The translations under genes and the position numbers were made by a program. The notes under the pieces were generated by a model. The model ran no database searches and was not told where the DNA came from. It saw nothing but the letters and a program-made list of their open reading frames with translations. 64,000 bases of DNA. Source: Gammaproteobacteria bacterium (GTDB lineage: Bacteria > Pseudomonadota > Gammaproteobacteria > Pseudomonadales > Cellvibrionaceae). Shown here piece by piece: positions 49,449-58,549 of this stretch. The stretch covers positions 1 through 64,000 of the forward strand of contig SEBU01000004.1 of assembly GCA_004173475.1 (NCBI GenBank), given 5' to 3'. Position 1 is the first letter of the stretch; every line of letters starts with the position of its first letter.

Positions 49449-50369
49449 ATGCTTAATAAATTTCCAGGATTCAAGATTATCGCCATTGTTTTTGCACTGC
49501 TTTGCGCTACAAATACACTCGCAGCTAAAAGTGGGAGCGGGACTAAATCCCCCTCTTTTTCAAGCGGATTCAAACCAAGTCCTTCGAGAAATGCGAGCAA
49601 ACAAAAATATGATTCGCGCCAAAAGGCGTCACCCTCACCTACCGTCCAACATCGGGCCAGTGAAACTGATAAGCCCACAACTAAAACTCGATTCGGTACG
49701 TTTGGAGTTGCCGATGATGCGCGCAGCACATATGGGGTTAAAAGCCTGAAGCCGGATAGCAGCTTAATGTCATCAATGGAGACAAATACTGCACGAGTGA
49801 ATGCCCTCCGCACATATGATGCTCGCAAAGTTGCGGCGGCAGCTGCTGCCGCAGGAGTCGTCACGGGTGGTCTCGCCATGTCAGAATCAAAGTCACCCGA
49901 CGACACTAAAATCCAGCAGAATGCCGAAAGCGTCTCACGATCGACTGATGGTAACTTAACGCATCAATCAAACCGCGTCCCAATGCCCTCCAGCGAGCCG
50001 GAGGGCAAACATTCGAATGGACTACAAGACTCTATGGTTGTGCCAGCTATCGCGGGTTATATGGCTGGGAGACTGAGCGATGATGATAGATCTGTCGAAA
50101 AACCGCGCGATGTTAGCAACTCGATGGTCAATCCAACTGCGGCGCCCAGCGATCAAAAACGTGACTTTTCACGTAACCATCAATCCACGGCTGAACCTTC
50201 AACTCTAAGGAAAGGGGATGAGGAAGACATGTCCCGGCTTGGAATATTTTTCGGTACGATATTTCTCGGAGTCTGCTTGTATCTGGGCTTTCGCCTTCTA
50301 CCATCCCTTTCAAGCCACCTTCGCGCGCGTTTAAATGAGGCGAAGCGTCAATCTTATACACTGGAGTAA
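49449..50369 (+). CDS. Exported Ser/Lys-rich membrane protein
   Basis: A 306-residue protein with a signal peptide (IIAIVFALLCATNTLAA), a long low-complexity Ser/Lys/Pro region, an Ala/Gly-rich hydrophobic segment (KVAAAAAAAGVVTGGLAMS), and a C-terminal membrane helix (LGIFFGTIFLGVCLYLGFRLL) with a short basic tail. It resembles a membrane-bound scaffold; family not recognised. It precedes the DUF2491 and PspA-like genes by five bases and probably belongs to the same operon. Confidence 0.6.
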   Translation: MLNKFPGFKIIAIVFALLCATNTLAAKSGSGTKSPSFSSGFKPSPSRNASKQKYDSRQKASPSPTVQHRASETDKPTTKTRFGTFGVADDARSTYGVKSLKPDSSLMSSMETNTARVNALRTYDARKVAAAAAAAGVVTGGLAMSESKSPDDTKIQQNAESVSRSTDGNLTHQSNRVPMPSSEPEGKHSNGLQDSMVVPAIAGYMAGRLSDDDRSVEKPRDVSNSMVNPTAAPSDQKRDFSRNHQSTAEPSTLRKGDEEDMSRLGIFFGTIFLGVCLYLGFRLLPSLSSHLRARLNEAKRQSYTLE

Positions 50370-50374
50370 ATCAC

Positions 50375-51169
50375 ATGGGATGGTCAAATGCCGTTAATTA
50401 TTTACGAAAACATGTTTTGAGGAATGAATATGTTGCCACCGTACAAAATCGAAAAGACATAAATCTGCCCTGGGACGTCAGAATTGGTTCGCTGTTGTCT
50501 TGGCAAATTAGTCCATTTTTAAAAGCGCAATCAGCTCGAAGCATTATTCGATGTCCAGAAACGACACGAGGTACTATTTCAGCAATAAGTAGATTGCATT
50601 ACAAAGACTTCGACGACGGAAAACAATATCGTCTTTATTTGAACTGTGACGACAATGATACCAATGAAACTTTCATTCATGTGTTCACTGACAATAATGG
50701 CGAACCGAAGGAAGCAATTTACTGCAGAATGTTGACCCGATTTTATCCAGAGTCAAATGACGAACAAGTCGCATTCACCGGAGAGGAAGGTCACGGCCTC
50801 GGTGACCCAACGTATGAATTAAGTTATGACACCTTGGCTCAGATTGGATATTCGGAGGATGAGTTATCAATAATTTTCAGCGGCACTGAGTCTCTTTCTT
50901 ACAGTCGAGCTTTCAAAGTCGAAGAGGCAGCACACGTTCAGCCGTTTTCAGGGAGGGAAATTAGAATTGATGATGAAAATGGAGATCGGGGCTTAGCACA
51001 AGAGATTTTGTATATGCCTTATTACAGAAGGCTAGAAGAGCTTGATGAATATTTGTTGATAAGTACAGAACATGTAACGAGTAGAAATGGCGATCCCAGC
51101 AGCAGAGAGATCCACGTTGATTTTATGGTAGGTATTTTATTAGATTTGGAGAGGTTAATCGTCCAGTAA
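50375..51169 (+). CDS. DUF2491 (YjfK-like) protein
   Basis: A 264-residue acidic protein with the DUF2491 pattern: an N-terminal GWSNAVNYLRKHV, then RIGSLLSWQISPFLKA, and later YCRMLTRFYPESNDEQ. E. coli yjfK lies beside yjfJ, a PspA-like gene; here too a PspA/IM30-like gene follows 70 bases downstream. Function unknown, probably linked to membrane stress. Confidence 0.75.
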   Translation: MGWSNAVNYLRKHVLRNEYVATVQNRKDINLPWDVRIGSLLSWQISPFLKAQSARSIIRCPETTRGTISAISRLHYKDFDDGKQYRLYLNCDDNDTNETFIHVFTDNNGEPKEAIYCRMLTRFYPESNDEQVAFTGEEGHGLGDPTYELSYDTLAQIGYSEDELSIIFSGTESLSYSRAFKVEEAAHVQPFSGREIRIDDENGDRGLAQEILYMPYYRRLEELDEYLLISTEHVTSRNGDPSSREIHVDFMVGILLDLERLIVQ

Positions 51170-51239
51170 ATGCAGGTTTTCTGAACACTATTTCAAACAA
51201 TATTTTTTTCACACTTATTAAATAGAAAGGGCAAATACA

Positions 51240-52004
51240 ATGTCAAACAATTCTAAAGGTTGGTCATTAACAGCACGTCTGATAGGAAAACATTTTGGCG
51301 CCCTAGGTGAAAAGATTGCGATAGCAATCGCAAGTTTTGACCCCGAGACCGCGACAGAGGCTGACCGTGACACTTTGGCAAAAACTCTGAGGGAAGTAGC
51401 TGAGAAGCTGGCGTCAGCACGTAGCAGTTTTGAGAAGGAAAGACTAGATGTCGTAAAGCTTCGTCAATTGATAGAAGACGATGAAAAGGCATTTGTAATA
51501 TTAGCTAATCGCTTGCAAGCTGGCACCATCTCAGAAGAAACTGTAAATCTCTTCTGCGATGAAGTGGAAGCGAATAAAGCACGTCTGCCGGTTGAGGAGA
51601 ATGAAGAGGCGGAGGCGCGACAATATATGGATGAATTGAATAAAATCGTTGCAGCATTGTCAGAGCAACTTACCGACTTTGATGCGCATGCGAAGAAAGC
51701 CATGAGAAGTCTGGAAGCTGCAAATGCCCAGCGGGACCTGCAGCAGATTCGGATTGAACGTCAGGAGCACCTGAATAGACTTGGGGGGCTTAAGACAAAG
51801 TCCACGGCGTTGGACGCGTTAACACGGCGGGCGCAGAAAGTATCAGACCAGGCGGAGTCATTAAAGATCGTTAGCGAGATAAATCAGCGCCCTATTGATC
51901 GGAAGGCAGCGCTGGATGAGCTCCGAAAGTCTGTGGCTTCCTCGGAAAGCGCCTCAGAAACAACTTTAGAAAGACTGAATCGGCTGGCCACCTCAGCTGC
52001 ATAG
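51240..52004 (+). CDS. PspA/IM30-like coiled-coil protein (YjfJ-type)
   Basis: A 254-residue protein that is almost entirely heptad-rich coiled coil, with a short N-terminal amphipathic start (WSLTARLIGKHFGALGEKI) as in PspA/IM30 membrane-repair proteins. Neighbouring DUF2491 supports a YjfJ-like assignment. PspA family proteins bind stressed inner membranes. A role in protecting the donor during pilus assembly or phage attack is inference. Confidence 0.65.
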   Translation: MSNNSKGWSLTARLIGKHFGALGEKIAIAIASFDPETATEADRDTLAKTLREVAEKLASARSSFEKERLDVVKLRQLIEDDEKAFVILANRLQAGTISEETVNLFCDEVEANKARLPVEENEEAEARQYMDELNKIVAALSEQLTDFDAHAKKAMRSLEAANAQRDLQQIRIERQEHLNRLGGLKTKSTALDALTRRAQKVSDQAESLKIVSEINQRPIDRKAALDELRKSVASSESASETTLERLNRLATSAA

Positions 52005-52117
52005 AAGCAAATGGAGCACTGTGAAGCAACGTTCGCAGTGTTCGCATCTGCGCAGCAAAAGTTTTTCGAATTATCTTAGTTGCGGGCATTTAAATTTAAA
52101 TCACTATGAGAGTTGCC

Positions 52118-52738
52118 ATGAAAACCAATGTGACAGATTTTGCGAGTTGGAAAGTGCGGAGTGATTTAATAAACTTTGCGATCAAGCACGGTATGAAGGT
52201 TGATGCTAAAGAGCTTCAAGGAGTTTTGAAACCTGCAACTTTCTACCTGATTGACCCTCTAAAGAAGCAATTTACAGCGCGAGGAGTTTTTGATAAAACG
52301 TGGCTGGAAAACTTAGTAAGATCAAATGATTTCGGAGAGTATGGTAGTGCACAATCGATTTTTGAGTTCGCAGCGGGAAGTTTAATTAGTTTAATACACG
52401 CTGAGGAATCCACGGATGCGACACTTCTAAAGACGTGCATGTTTGCTAACATTGTTAATTTTGCAAGGTCCAAAACTGCTTCCATTGCACTTAACGCTGA
52501 TAGCGATTTTAGACACTTCGGCGCTATCTGCTATATTAATCCGCTACGTATAAATACAGCCGTTGCGAGCACGTTAAGACCAATTGCAATATGTGACCCT
52601 GCACCAATAGTTTCATCGCGAAATCTTTTTGAAACCATTGAACAGTATGTTAAAAGTGATAGTGAAAGCCATCCTGAATATTTCGAAGGACTAGATCTCC
52701 ACCTTACAATGTTAAAACTTCGAACTTCCTTTTCTTAA
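52118..52738 (+). CDS. Hypothetical protein
   Basis: About 206 residues, no family recognised. Features are an ATFYLIDPLKKQFTARGVFD stretch and a FEFAAGSLISLIHAEESTDATLL helix. ATG at 52118 follows GAGAG; an ATG four codons earlier is possible. It follows the PspA-like gene by about 110 bases and may be in the same unit. Confidence 0.5.
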   Translation: MKTNVTDFASWKVRSDLINFAIKHGMKVDAKELQGVLKPATFYLIDPLKKQFTARGVFDKTWLENLVRSNDFGEYGSAQSIFEFAAGSLISLIHAEESTDATLLKTCMFANIVNFARSKTASIALNADSDFRHFGAICYINPLRINTAVASTLRPIAICDPAPIVSSRNLFETIEQYVKSDSESHPEYFEGLDLHLTMLKLRTSFS

Positions 52739-52821
52739 AATTTAGTTCTACTGGAAGTTTCGAGGTACTCTTCATCCGCTGCGTCTGGTTAGTTTCGCGT
52801 AATAATTTTCACGGAGTATGC

Positions 52822-53028
52822 ATGATGGACAAAGCGATTTCGTTTCGAATGCTAATTTTAATAGTTTCCTGGGCCTTCATCCTTTTTTCAATGCTTTTCC
52901 ACTTTTTTGCACGCAGCGCTAATCAAGCTTTCTATTACAGCTTGACTGGCACGGTGCTCGCATTCCTCAGCTTTTTCTTGCCCGATAAGGTGGGTTTGAA
53001 ATACTGGCTAGAAACACTATCTGAATAA
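52822..53028 (+). CDS. Small two-helix membrane protein
   Basis: A 68-residue protein with two membrane segments (MLILIVSWAFILFSMLFHFF and FYYSLTGTVLAFLSFFL). GGAG lies five bases upstream of the ATG. Family unknown; it may work with the PspA-like/DUF2491 group. Confidence 0.6.
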   Translation: MMDKAISFRMLILIVSWAFILFSMLFHFFARSANQAFYYSLTGTVLAFLSFFLPDKVGLKYWLETLSE

Positions 53029-53114
53029 TAAGGATTGAGCTGCTAAAGACTAACGCCTTGCAAAGTAATGCTAGGTCTGCGAGATAAGGTCCAGCTGCTC
53101 ACCCGGAATTGATT

Positions 53115-53624
53115 ATGTTTACAAAATTATTGAGTCTATTTCGAATGAACAGAGCTGCCAAGGCCGAACACCTGTCAGCCTGCCAAGTTTTAGAGCGAAT
53201 CATGGAATGTGCCGACGATGAAATAGTGCCGACAGAATTATTTCCGCTCGATAATTTTATAAACGTTGTGGGAGATTATAATTTTAACTACGGTTTGTAC
53301 TCATATCTTGATCCGCTTTACGATTATTTGATAAGTGGCGATGTGAAAAGGGGGCCGATTGATATTGCGTTGGTGAGATATGCTTGGAAGCAGATAAGCC
53401 GAGAGATTAACGCTTATCAACTCCAGGCAGTTGGACGTTACAGCGACGCTAAAATTGAAACACCTTTGAACATGCAACCCTTGATTGACTTAGAGAGCAT
53501 CTGTGCAAAAGTAGTTGCAAGCGCTTTAATTTTTAAAATGAGCGAATCTCGAATAAAGAGTATCGAGCCGAGTGACGAACGTTTCGACTATGATGAAATT
53601 TCAAGACAGTTATACGCTAAATGA
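53115..53624 (+). CDS. Hypothetical protein
   Basis: A 169-residue acidic protein from ATG 53115, no recognised family. It contains DNFINVVGDYNFNYGLYSYLDPLYDYLI and IALVRYAWKQISREINAYQLQAVGRYSDAKI, split here for length. Its 3' end overlaps the next small gene by about 35 bases. Confidence 0.5.
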   Translation: MFTKLLSLFRMNRAAKAEHLSACQVLERIMECADDEIVPTELFPLDNFINVVGDYNFNYGLYSYLDPLYDYLISGDVKRGPIDIALVRYAWKQISREINAYQLQAVGRYSDAKIETPLNMQPLIDLESICAKVVASALIFKMSESRIKSIEPSDERFDYDEISRQLYAK

Positions 53625-53817
53625 CGCTCTTATGCGCGAAGTTGTGAGTAGAGGGACTTTCTGCAGACTTGTACACGGAGTGCCGTCTATTTACTTTCAG
53701 GATTTGAATTCTTGGTTGAGACAGGACTATCCCAGAAAGATTCACAATACACGTTTTTTGTGGCACTTCTATAACAAAGAAAAATTGCGCTACGGATATT
53801 CTATTCGAAATCCTTGA
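53590..53817 (+). CDS. Small hypothetical protein overlapping its neighbour
   Basis: About 75 residues in a different frame from the preceding gene, basic and aromatic (FLWHFYNKEKLRYGYSIRNP). The start is doubtful; ATG 53632 is an alternative without overlap. The next gene begins four bases after its stop with GTG 53821 or ATG 53830. Confidence 0.4.
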   Translation: MMKFQDSYTLNDALMREVVSRGTFCRLVHGVPSIYFQDLNSWLRQDYPRKIHNTRFLWHFYNKEKLRYGYSIRNP

Positions 53818-53829
53818 GTTGTGCTTTCT

Positions 53830-54024
53830 ATGGGCTTTCGCGAAATAAGACAGAATTTTCAAGTCAACGCTAAACGCGGTGGAATAATTAGGTTCACTGG
53901 AACTGACGGTACCGTGCATGAGTGCAGAATCTTAAGTGCCAAAAATGGTCGCATCCATGCTGTGTCGGTTAAGGACAACGTGCGTCGCGAACTACACCCA
54001 ACACTGAACATGGAATACATTTAA
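53830..54024 (+). CDS. Small hypothetical protein
   Basis: A 64-residue basic protein with alternating strands (IIRFTGTDGTVHECRILSAKNGRIHAVSV), suggesting a small beta-barrel. GTG 53821 could also start it. No family recognised. Confidence 0.45.
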   Translation: MGFREIRQNFQVNAKRGGIIRFTGTDGTVHECRILSAKNGRIHAVSVKDNVRRELHPTLNMEYI

Positions 54025-54050
54025 GCACGTTGGCATGCACAGTCATCACG

Positions 54051-54290
54051 TTATTTTCCCGAGAAGAATCCGATCGCAAATTTTCCTACGATGTGCCCTA
54101 CAAAAGCTGCAATACACCCGATTAACCCAACATCCCATGCTTGATTTATTACACCAAAAAGTAAGGCAATTGCTACCGTCAAAAAACTCATGGAATAGGA
54201 CTTTACGTTAAGGAGGAGATAGGCGAAAAATGAAATAAGCGTGCCCATAATCACAAAAAAAAGGAACACTAGAGTGAGTGGAATTATCAT
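54051..54290 (-). CDS. Small integral membrane protein
   Basis: A 79-residue protein with about three membrane segments (LTLVFLFFVIMGTLISFFAYLLL; FLTVAIALLFGVI; VGLIGCIAAFVGHIVGKFAIG, overlapping pieces). It is the only minus-strand gene in this stretch and has a weak ribosome site. Family unknown. Confidence 0.5.
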   Translation of the reverse strand: MIIPLTLVFLFFVIMGTLISFFAYLLLNVKSYSMSFLTVAIALLFGVINQAWDVGLIGCIAAFVGHIVGKFAIGFFSGK

Positions 54291-54421
54291 AAAGTAGATC
54301 CGATGAACGTTAGGTAAGCCGACCGGGCTCGATTCACAGCAGGTTCAAAATACTTACGAGATCGAATAACGCAACTTTTAATCTGCAGATTACACGTCAT
54401 CTTTTAGAGGTAAAAATTACG

Positions 54422-54982
54422 ATGTTTAACCCACCACCAGAATTGATTTTTATATGTGCGCATTGGAAGGACCAAAAATCCGTGGCTGGGGTGCTAAACG
54501 GTGAAATAATTTTTACTGCGGATGCTGCAGATAAAACTGAAGTCGAAAAACTTGAGGCATCTCTTAAGTCTTTGCAAATCGCGCTCGGTTTAATCGAGGA
54601 AGCTCACAGGATTGAGTTTCATGTCCACCAGGACGAGCTTGTTTGGAGCAGAGTTCTCGATACGTTAACGCATTTCGACAAAATTAAAAGCCGACGCGTG
54701 AAGCCAACTGAATTTGAGGTCAATGTCGTAAATCTACTACGCTCATTGTCGAAGGAAAAAGATGCGATTCTGAATATGTACCAGGCGAAAAAGGGATTGA
54801 TGAACTTTCAATCGGTGACCGGAAAATCTATTGAGTCAGTCACGTTGAATGAAATAAGGGAATGTTCATTAGTTGAGTGTATACATTTTGAGGAGGACGA
54901 TTCATTCAGTGATCGCATGAAGATATGCATCGATAGCGTATTCCCGTCGGATGAGGTGTTTAAATCGATCAGAAATTTTTAA
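54422..54982 (+). CDS. Hypothetical protein
   Basis: A 186-residue acidic, mostly helical protein, no recognised family. Notable are an N-terminal FICAHWKDQKSVAGVLNGEIIF and a central EAHRIEFHVHQDELVWSRVL segment. AGAGG lies upstream of the ATG. Confidence 0.5.
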   Translation: MFNPPPELIFICAHWKDQKSVAGVLNGEIIFTADAADKTEVEKLEASLKSLQIALGLIEEAHRIEFHVHQDELVWSRVLDTLTHFDKIKSRRVKPTEFEVNVVNLLRSLSKEKDAILNMYQAKKGLMNFQSVTGKSIESVTLNEIRECSLVECIHFEEDDSFSDRMKICIDSVFPSDEVFKSIRNF

Positions 54983-55069
54983 AGAGTTGTAGTAAGCGTG
55001 AAAACCTTATTTAGTTGCGAATTTTAAGACCCGTGCGATAAGAGATGTAACTTATCTGAGTTTTTAAAG

Positions 55070-55642
55070 ATGAAACGCACCGCACTAAATCGCAAGACGC
55101 CATTAAAGCGTAACAAAATCGTCACCTCAAATGTGAAATCTGAGAATGAGAGTCGAGTATCTCAACCCAACCCAAATGTAAAAAATAAGATTAAGTCGAG
55201 GGGTCTAAAAGGGCACGGGCGTAATGAGTTTCAAGTGTCTTTACATTCCCGAATTGTGGACAAGGGTTGCTTTGCGTGCAACTTTTTAAACGAAAAGCCT
55301 AACTCGAAACTATGCATTCATCATCCCCGTGGTCGGAACAAAGGTAAGAACGGTGATGTATGTGAAGAATTTGTAATTTGCTTATGCCAGCAACATCATG
55401 ACAGCACAATGTGTGTTGGATTTCGTGGCCCAAGTGTACATGGAAATAAACGATTATTTTTAAACGTTATAGGTACGGAAGCCTGGTGTGTTCTGCAGAC
55501 TTATAGATCAATTTCAATGATTCCGTCCTGGCTATCAAATGAAGAATGGGACGATTATTTGAGGCTTTCATCGCCACTTGATCAAGCTAACTGGATATGC
55601 TCATTCGAAACGGACTTGAAAGGATATCGAAGACAAAACTGA
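55070..55642 (+). CDS. Ref-like RecA-dependent nuclease (HNH type)
   Basis: A 190-residue protein resembling phage P1 Ref. A basic disordered N-terminus (LNRKTPLKRNK) leads to the IKSRGLKG motif, identical to that in Ref, then C67-x2-C70, H84-H85 in CIHHPRGRNKGK, and LCQQHHD with H109-H110, the HNH/zinc core. P1 Ref cuts single-stranded DNA in RecA filaments. Here it may work alongside the Bet/Exo recombination genes. It starts shortly after a 54982 stop with weak ribosome site; signal peptidase I follows. Confidence 0.75.
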   Translation: MKRTALNRKTPLKRNKIVTSNVKSENESRVSQPNPNVKNKIKSRGLKGHGRNEFQVSLHSRIVDKGCFACNFLNEKPNSKLCIHHPRGRNKGKNGDVCEEFVICLCQQHHDSTMCVGFRGPSVHGNKRLFLNVIGTEAWCVLQTYRSISMIPSWLSNEEWDDYLRLSSPLDQANWICSFETDLKGYRRQN

Positions 55643-55719
55643 CCCACATTGTGTGGTAGTTTTGAAGCGCTCACGTCGATGTCGACCCCTATTATATATG
55701 ATTTCAATTGGGGATTGGC

Positions 55720-56502
55720 ATGGGCGCTACCTATAATTTTTTCCTTTATCTTTTTGTTTTCATTTCTGGGTTGGGTTGGCTAACGTCAAGACTTTGCGAC
55801 TCAAATTTGTATGTCCTAAAGCGTTGGACATTGAAGACGCAAAAATTAACGAACACATTTGTTGTTCAATTTTCAAAAAAATATTTTCCATTTTTTTTTG
55901 CGGTTCTAATTGTAAAGAGTTTTGCATACGATTCATTTGCAATCCCATCTATATCTATGAGCCCCACTCTGCTCGTCGGAGATTTTGTGTTAGTGAACCG
56001 GTACGTTTACGGCGTAAGAATTCCCTTTACGTCCACAGTAGCATTGCAAGGGACGAAGCCCGGCCCAGGTGATGTAGTAGTTTTCAACCCTCCCCACATG
56101 CCGAATAAATATTTAGTTAAAAGGGTAATAGGAGTTCCAGGCGATTCAATTCACTTGGATGATTATCGATTGACGATAAATGGTCGAGAGGTTCCTCGCC
56201 ACCAGAGTAATTTCGATTCCAACAACGCTTCAGACTCGCTATTTTTTGATGAAACACTTGGTGCTCATTCCTATACAACATCGCGAAGCCGTGAAAGGTC
56301 ACTGATCTCAAGCCACGGAGATTGGGTCGTTCCACAAGGACAATATTTTGTTATGGGAGACAATCGAGACAGTAGTTCAGATAGCAGGGAATGGGGAACC
56401 ATCCAGGAGTCTGACATTTACGGAAAGGCAGTTGTAGTCTGGATGCATAAACCAGGCATATTTAACGCACCGGAGTTCCACAGAAACGGGCCCGTTAAAT
56501 AA
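55720..56502 (+). CDS. Signal peptidase I (LepB-like)
   Basis: A 260-residue S26 signal peptidase with two N-terminal membrane segments and a complete catalytic set: Ser in IPSISMSPTL (S79 in this numbering), Lys in YLVKRVIGVPGD (K134), and MGDNRDSSSDSREWG (box E). ATG at 55720 follows GGGGA by five bases; the TTG at 55708 is less likely. A plasmid-borne LepB could process transfer substrates such as the TraA prepilin, since the operon's own S26-like protein lacks an obvious catalytic Ser. Confidence 0.85.
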   Translation: MGATYNFFLYLFVFISGLGWLTSRLCDSNLYVLKRWTLKTQKLTNTFVVQFSKKYFPFFFAVLIVKSFAYDSFAIPSISMSPTLLVGDFVLVNRYVYGVRIPFTSTVALQGTKPGPGDVVVFNPPHMPNKYLVKRVIGVPGDSIHLDDYRLTINGREVPRHQSNFDSNNASDSLFFDETLGAHSYTTSRSRERSLISSHGDWVVPQGQYFVMGDNRDSSSDSREWGTIQESDIYGKAVVVWMHKPGIFNAPEFHRNGPVK

Positions 56503-56639
56503 CTTCGGATTTTGTATGTATGGGGCAACTTCTCCCTTCAGCGTTTTTTTATCCGCTGGACTAACGCGTTTTCGTTGAGCAGTTTGTTGCCTTTTGCTGA
56601 TCGTAATTTGACGACCACCCCTTACCTATGAGGTTTTTA

Positions 56640-57191
56640 ATGGAGTTACTACCGCACTTTTTTCTTGCTGGGCTCATAGTTCTCTGCGCGGCAATCACCT
56701 TTTTGAAAACTAAGCGTAGCGGACGGTCTCTTATGGTGGGATCCTTACCATACGTTAGGATCAACCGGCTTTTTAGCGCAGCTGAGTCGAACTTTCTACA
56801 CGCCCTCGATAAGAGCATTGGGGATGGTGTTCGGATATTTGGAAAAGTTAGAATTGCGGATGTAATCCAGGTTTCAAATAACATTGATAAAGCGCACAAA
56901 ATTAAGCTTTTTAATCAAATTGCCTGCAAGCATTTCGATTTTGTTTTGTGCGACGCCAGGGACAATTCAATAATGCTTGTGATTGAGCTAGACGATAGTT
57001 CGCACGCGCGCCCGGAGCGGTTCCGGAGGGACGTGCTCGTCAACGATGTGTGCCGCGCTGCGGGCGTTGCACTTTTAAGGATTCCTGCACGAAGGAGGTA
57101 TGTATTTAGTGAGCTTTCCGAATTGCTTATGCCTTTTATCACTAATTCACTTGAGTCCAAAAATCGTGATAAAGATTGCGAGAATCAATGA
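56640..57191 (+). CDS. DUF2726-family protein
   Basis: A 183-residue protein with one N-terminal membrane helix (LLPHFFLAGLIVLCAAITFL) and a restriction-endonuclease-like DUF2726 domain: SAAESNFLHALDKSIGDGVRIFGKVRIADV (two parts), KHFDFVLCDA, then VIELDDSSHARPERFRRD and AGVALLRIP. The ELDD/SxH set could be a nuclease active site; the activity is unproved. ATG 56640 has AGG seven bases upstream and is preferred to 56628. Confidence 0.75.
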   Translation: MELLPHFFLAGLIVLCAAITFLKTKRSGRSLMVGSLPYVRINRLFSAAESNFLHALDKSIGDGVRIFGKVRIADVIQVSNNIDKAHKIKLFNQIACKHFDFVLCDARDNSIMLVIELDDSSHARPERFRRDVLVNDVCRAAGVALLRIPARRRYVFSELSELLMPFITNSLESKNRDKDCENQ

Positions 57192-57566
57192 TATACCGAT
57201 TATCGATCCGATCATTATGGTAGTTTCCGTGAAAACCGTTTTAGTCATCCCCCAAAGGCTAATTCTTGTTTCTGATATGCGACCTAAAAGATACCAGTAA
57301 ACTAAGAAACTCAAAAGCGTAACTGTACTAAGCGCAATCAACTTCACACTTTTTAGCTCGGTGTTGCCATTGAAGCCTATTTTTATCGCGTAGCCTACGC
57401 AAAATCCTGCAAGTAACATTGCAAATGATTTTCCAAGGACCACGAGATTCGATTTAAAAAAGGATAACTCAATTCCTAGAATTTTCTTAGCACTGTATTT
57501 TGTCACCAGAGCGTTAAGAGTTAATGAAACGATAAAGAGTGCAAATACTGCGAGAATTTCTTTCAT
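57147..57566 (-). CDS. Four-helix membrane protein, hypothetical
   Basis: A 139-residue integral membrane protein with about four hydrophobic segments (LAVFALFIVSLTLNALV; MLLAGFCVGYAI; LLSFLVYWYLLG; IMIGSIIGISLILAIFITIF). Its 3' end overlaps the convergent DUF2726 gene by 45 bases. Ribosome site weak. Family unknown. Confidence 0.55.
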   Translation of the reverse strand: MKEILAVFALFIVSLTLNALVTKYSAKKILGIELSFFKSNLVVLGKSFAMLLAGFCVGYAIKIGFNGNTELKSVKLIALSTVTLLSFLVYWYLLGRISETRISLWGMTKTVFTETTIMIGSIIGISLILAIFITIFGLK

Positions 57567-57703
57567 GAAAGATCACTTGTAAAGTTGATTTAAATCCTGA
57601 AGGCGGATCTAGGCAGAGGTAATGAGCTAGGTCGTAGTTAACTACCGAGCCCATTTTCGAGATCAAAGATTTATCTATTGTAAATTCGATAATGCGAATT
57701 GAG

Positions 57704-58492
57704 CTACTTATTCCCAACATGATTTTGTATTGCTGTCATTACCGAATCCGCGGTCACTTGCCCTTCAATCGGTATCACGCTACCTGAATTATTATCGATC
57801 AAAAATGTGGAAGGTGTTGAGTTGATATTAAGCGATTCGGCTTTCTGAACCTGCGCTGCGAGCAGCTCCCTATGTCGACCATCTTTCATACATTGTTCGA
57901 ATAAGTTTTTATCTATCCCTACATAATCTGCAATTTCGACCAGATCGCCTGCCCCATTGCCGTTACCTTTCGTCCGTTGAAAAAGCTGCTCTGTGTAAAC
58001 CCAAAACGCTTTGTTACCCTTTATTGATCTAGCACACTCCGTAGCGTGCGCCTCCATGAAGGCTGCAGGATTATGCATAGGTAATGGCAAGTGATTCCAT
58101 TCCCAGTTGATGATGCCGTTTGAGTTATCAACAATACTTTTTGGGACTGGATGAAATTTTTTACAATATCCGCATTCAATGTCACTGAATTCGCTTAACG
58201 TAAAACGCGCATTAGTTGATCCATATACGCGCTTGTCAGTAGTAAGCCCGTCTTCAGCGAGGGAATATTTGTCGTACAGCGCGGAAATTTGTTTGCGGTG
58301 GATGATCTCGAAATACTCGTCTATATAAGTATTCACATTTTTCGATGTTACCGCAACGTCTTGCGAGGTAACTTCTATGCCAGCGGACTTTTTGTATAGA
58401 TAGATGAATGTCGTAATTTGGGTGCACAACAGGGTAAACAGGCATGCGAAAATGCCGTAATAAATCTTTTTGGATATCGTGAGAACAGACAT
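57704..58492 (-). CDS. DsbA-like thiol-disulfide oxidoreductase
   Basis: A 262-residue membrane-anchored periplasmic oxidoreductase. An N-terminal anchor (IFACLFTLLCTQITTFIYLY) is followed by a thioredoxin domain with C107-G-Y-C110 (EFSDIECGYCKKFHPVP), a helical insertion, and the cis-proline motif STPSTFLID. AGAGGAAA precedes the ATG. It stands beside an S49 peptidase, as in several MobH-type plasmids, and probably supports folding of Cys-rich Tra proteins. Confidence 0.85.
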   Translation of the reverse strand: MSVLTISKKIYYGIFACLFTLLCTQITTFIYLYKKSAGIEVTSQDVAVTSKNVNTYIDEYFEIIHRKQISALYDKYSLAEDGLTTDKRVYGSTNARFTLSEFSDIECGYCKKFHPVPKSIVDNSNGIINWEWNHLPLPMHNPAAFMEAHATECARSIKGNKAFWVYTEQLFQRTKGNGNGAGDLVEIADYVGIDKNLFEQCMKDGRHRELLAAQVQKAESLNINSTPSTFLIDNNSGSVIPIEGQVTADSVMTAIQNHVGNK

Positions 58493-58514
58493 GTTTTTTC
58501 CTCTTAGTTGATAG

Positions 58515-58546
58515 AAAGCTCGCCGTCCCAGAGGGAGGCGAGCTTT
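58515..58546 (-). promoter_or_regulatory. Intercistronic hairpin between S49 peptidase and DsbA-like genes
   Basis: A 10-bp outer stem (AAAGCTCGCC and complement) encloses an inner TCCC/GGGA stem. On the minus strand it lies four bases after the peptidase stop and before the DsbA ribosome site. Its two-tier form recalls the leader family, without AACCY. Confidence 0.6.
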
Positions 58547-58549
58547 TCA

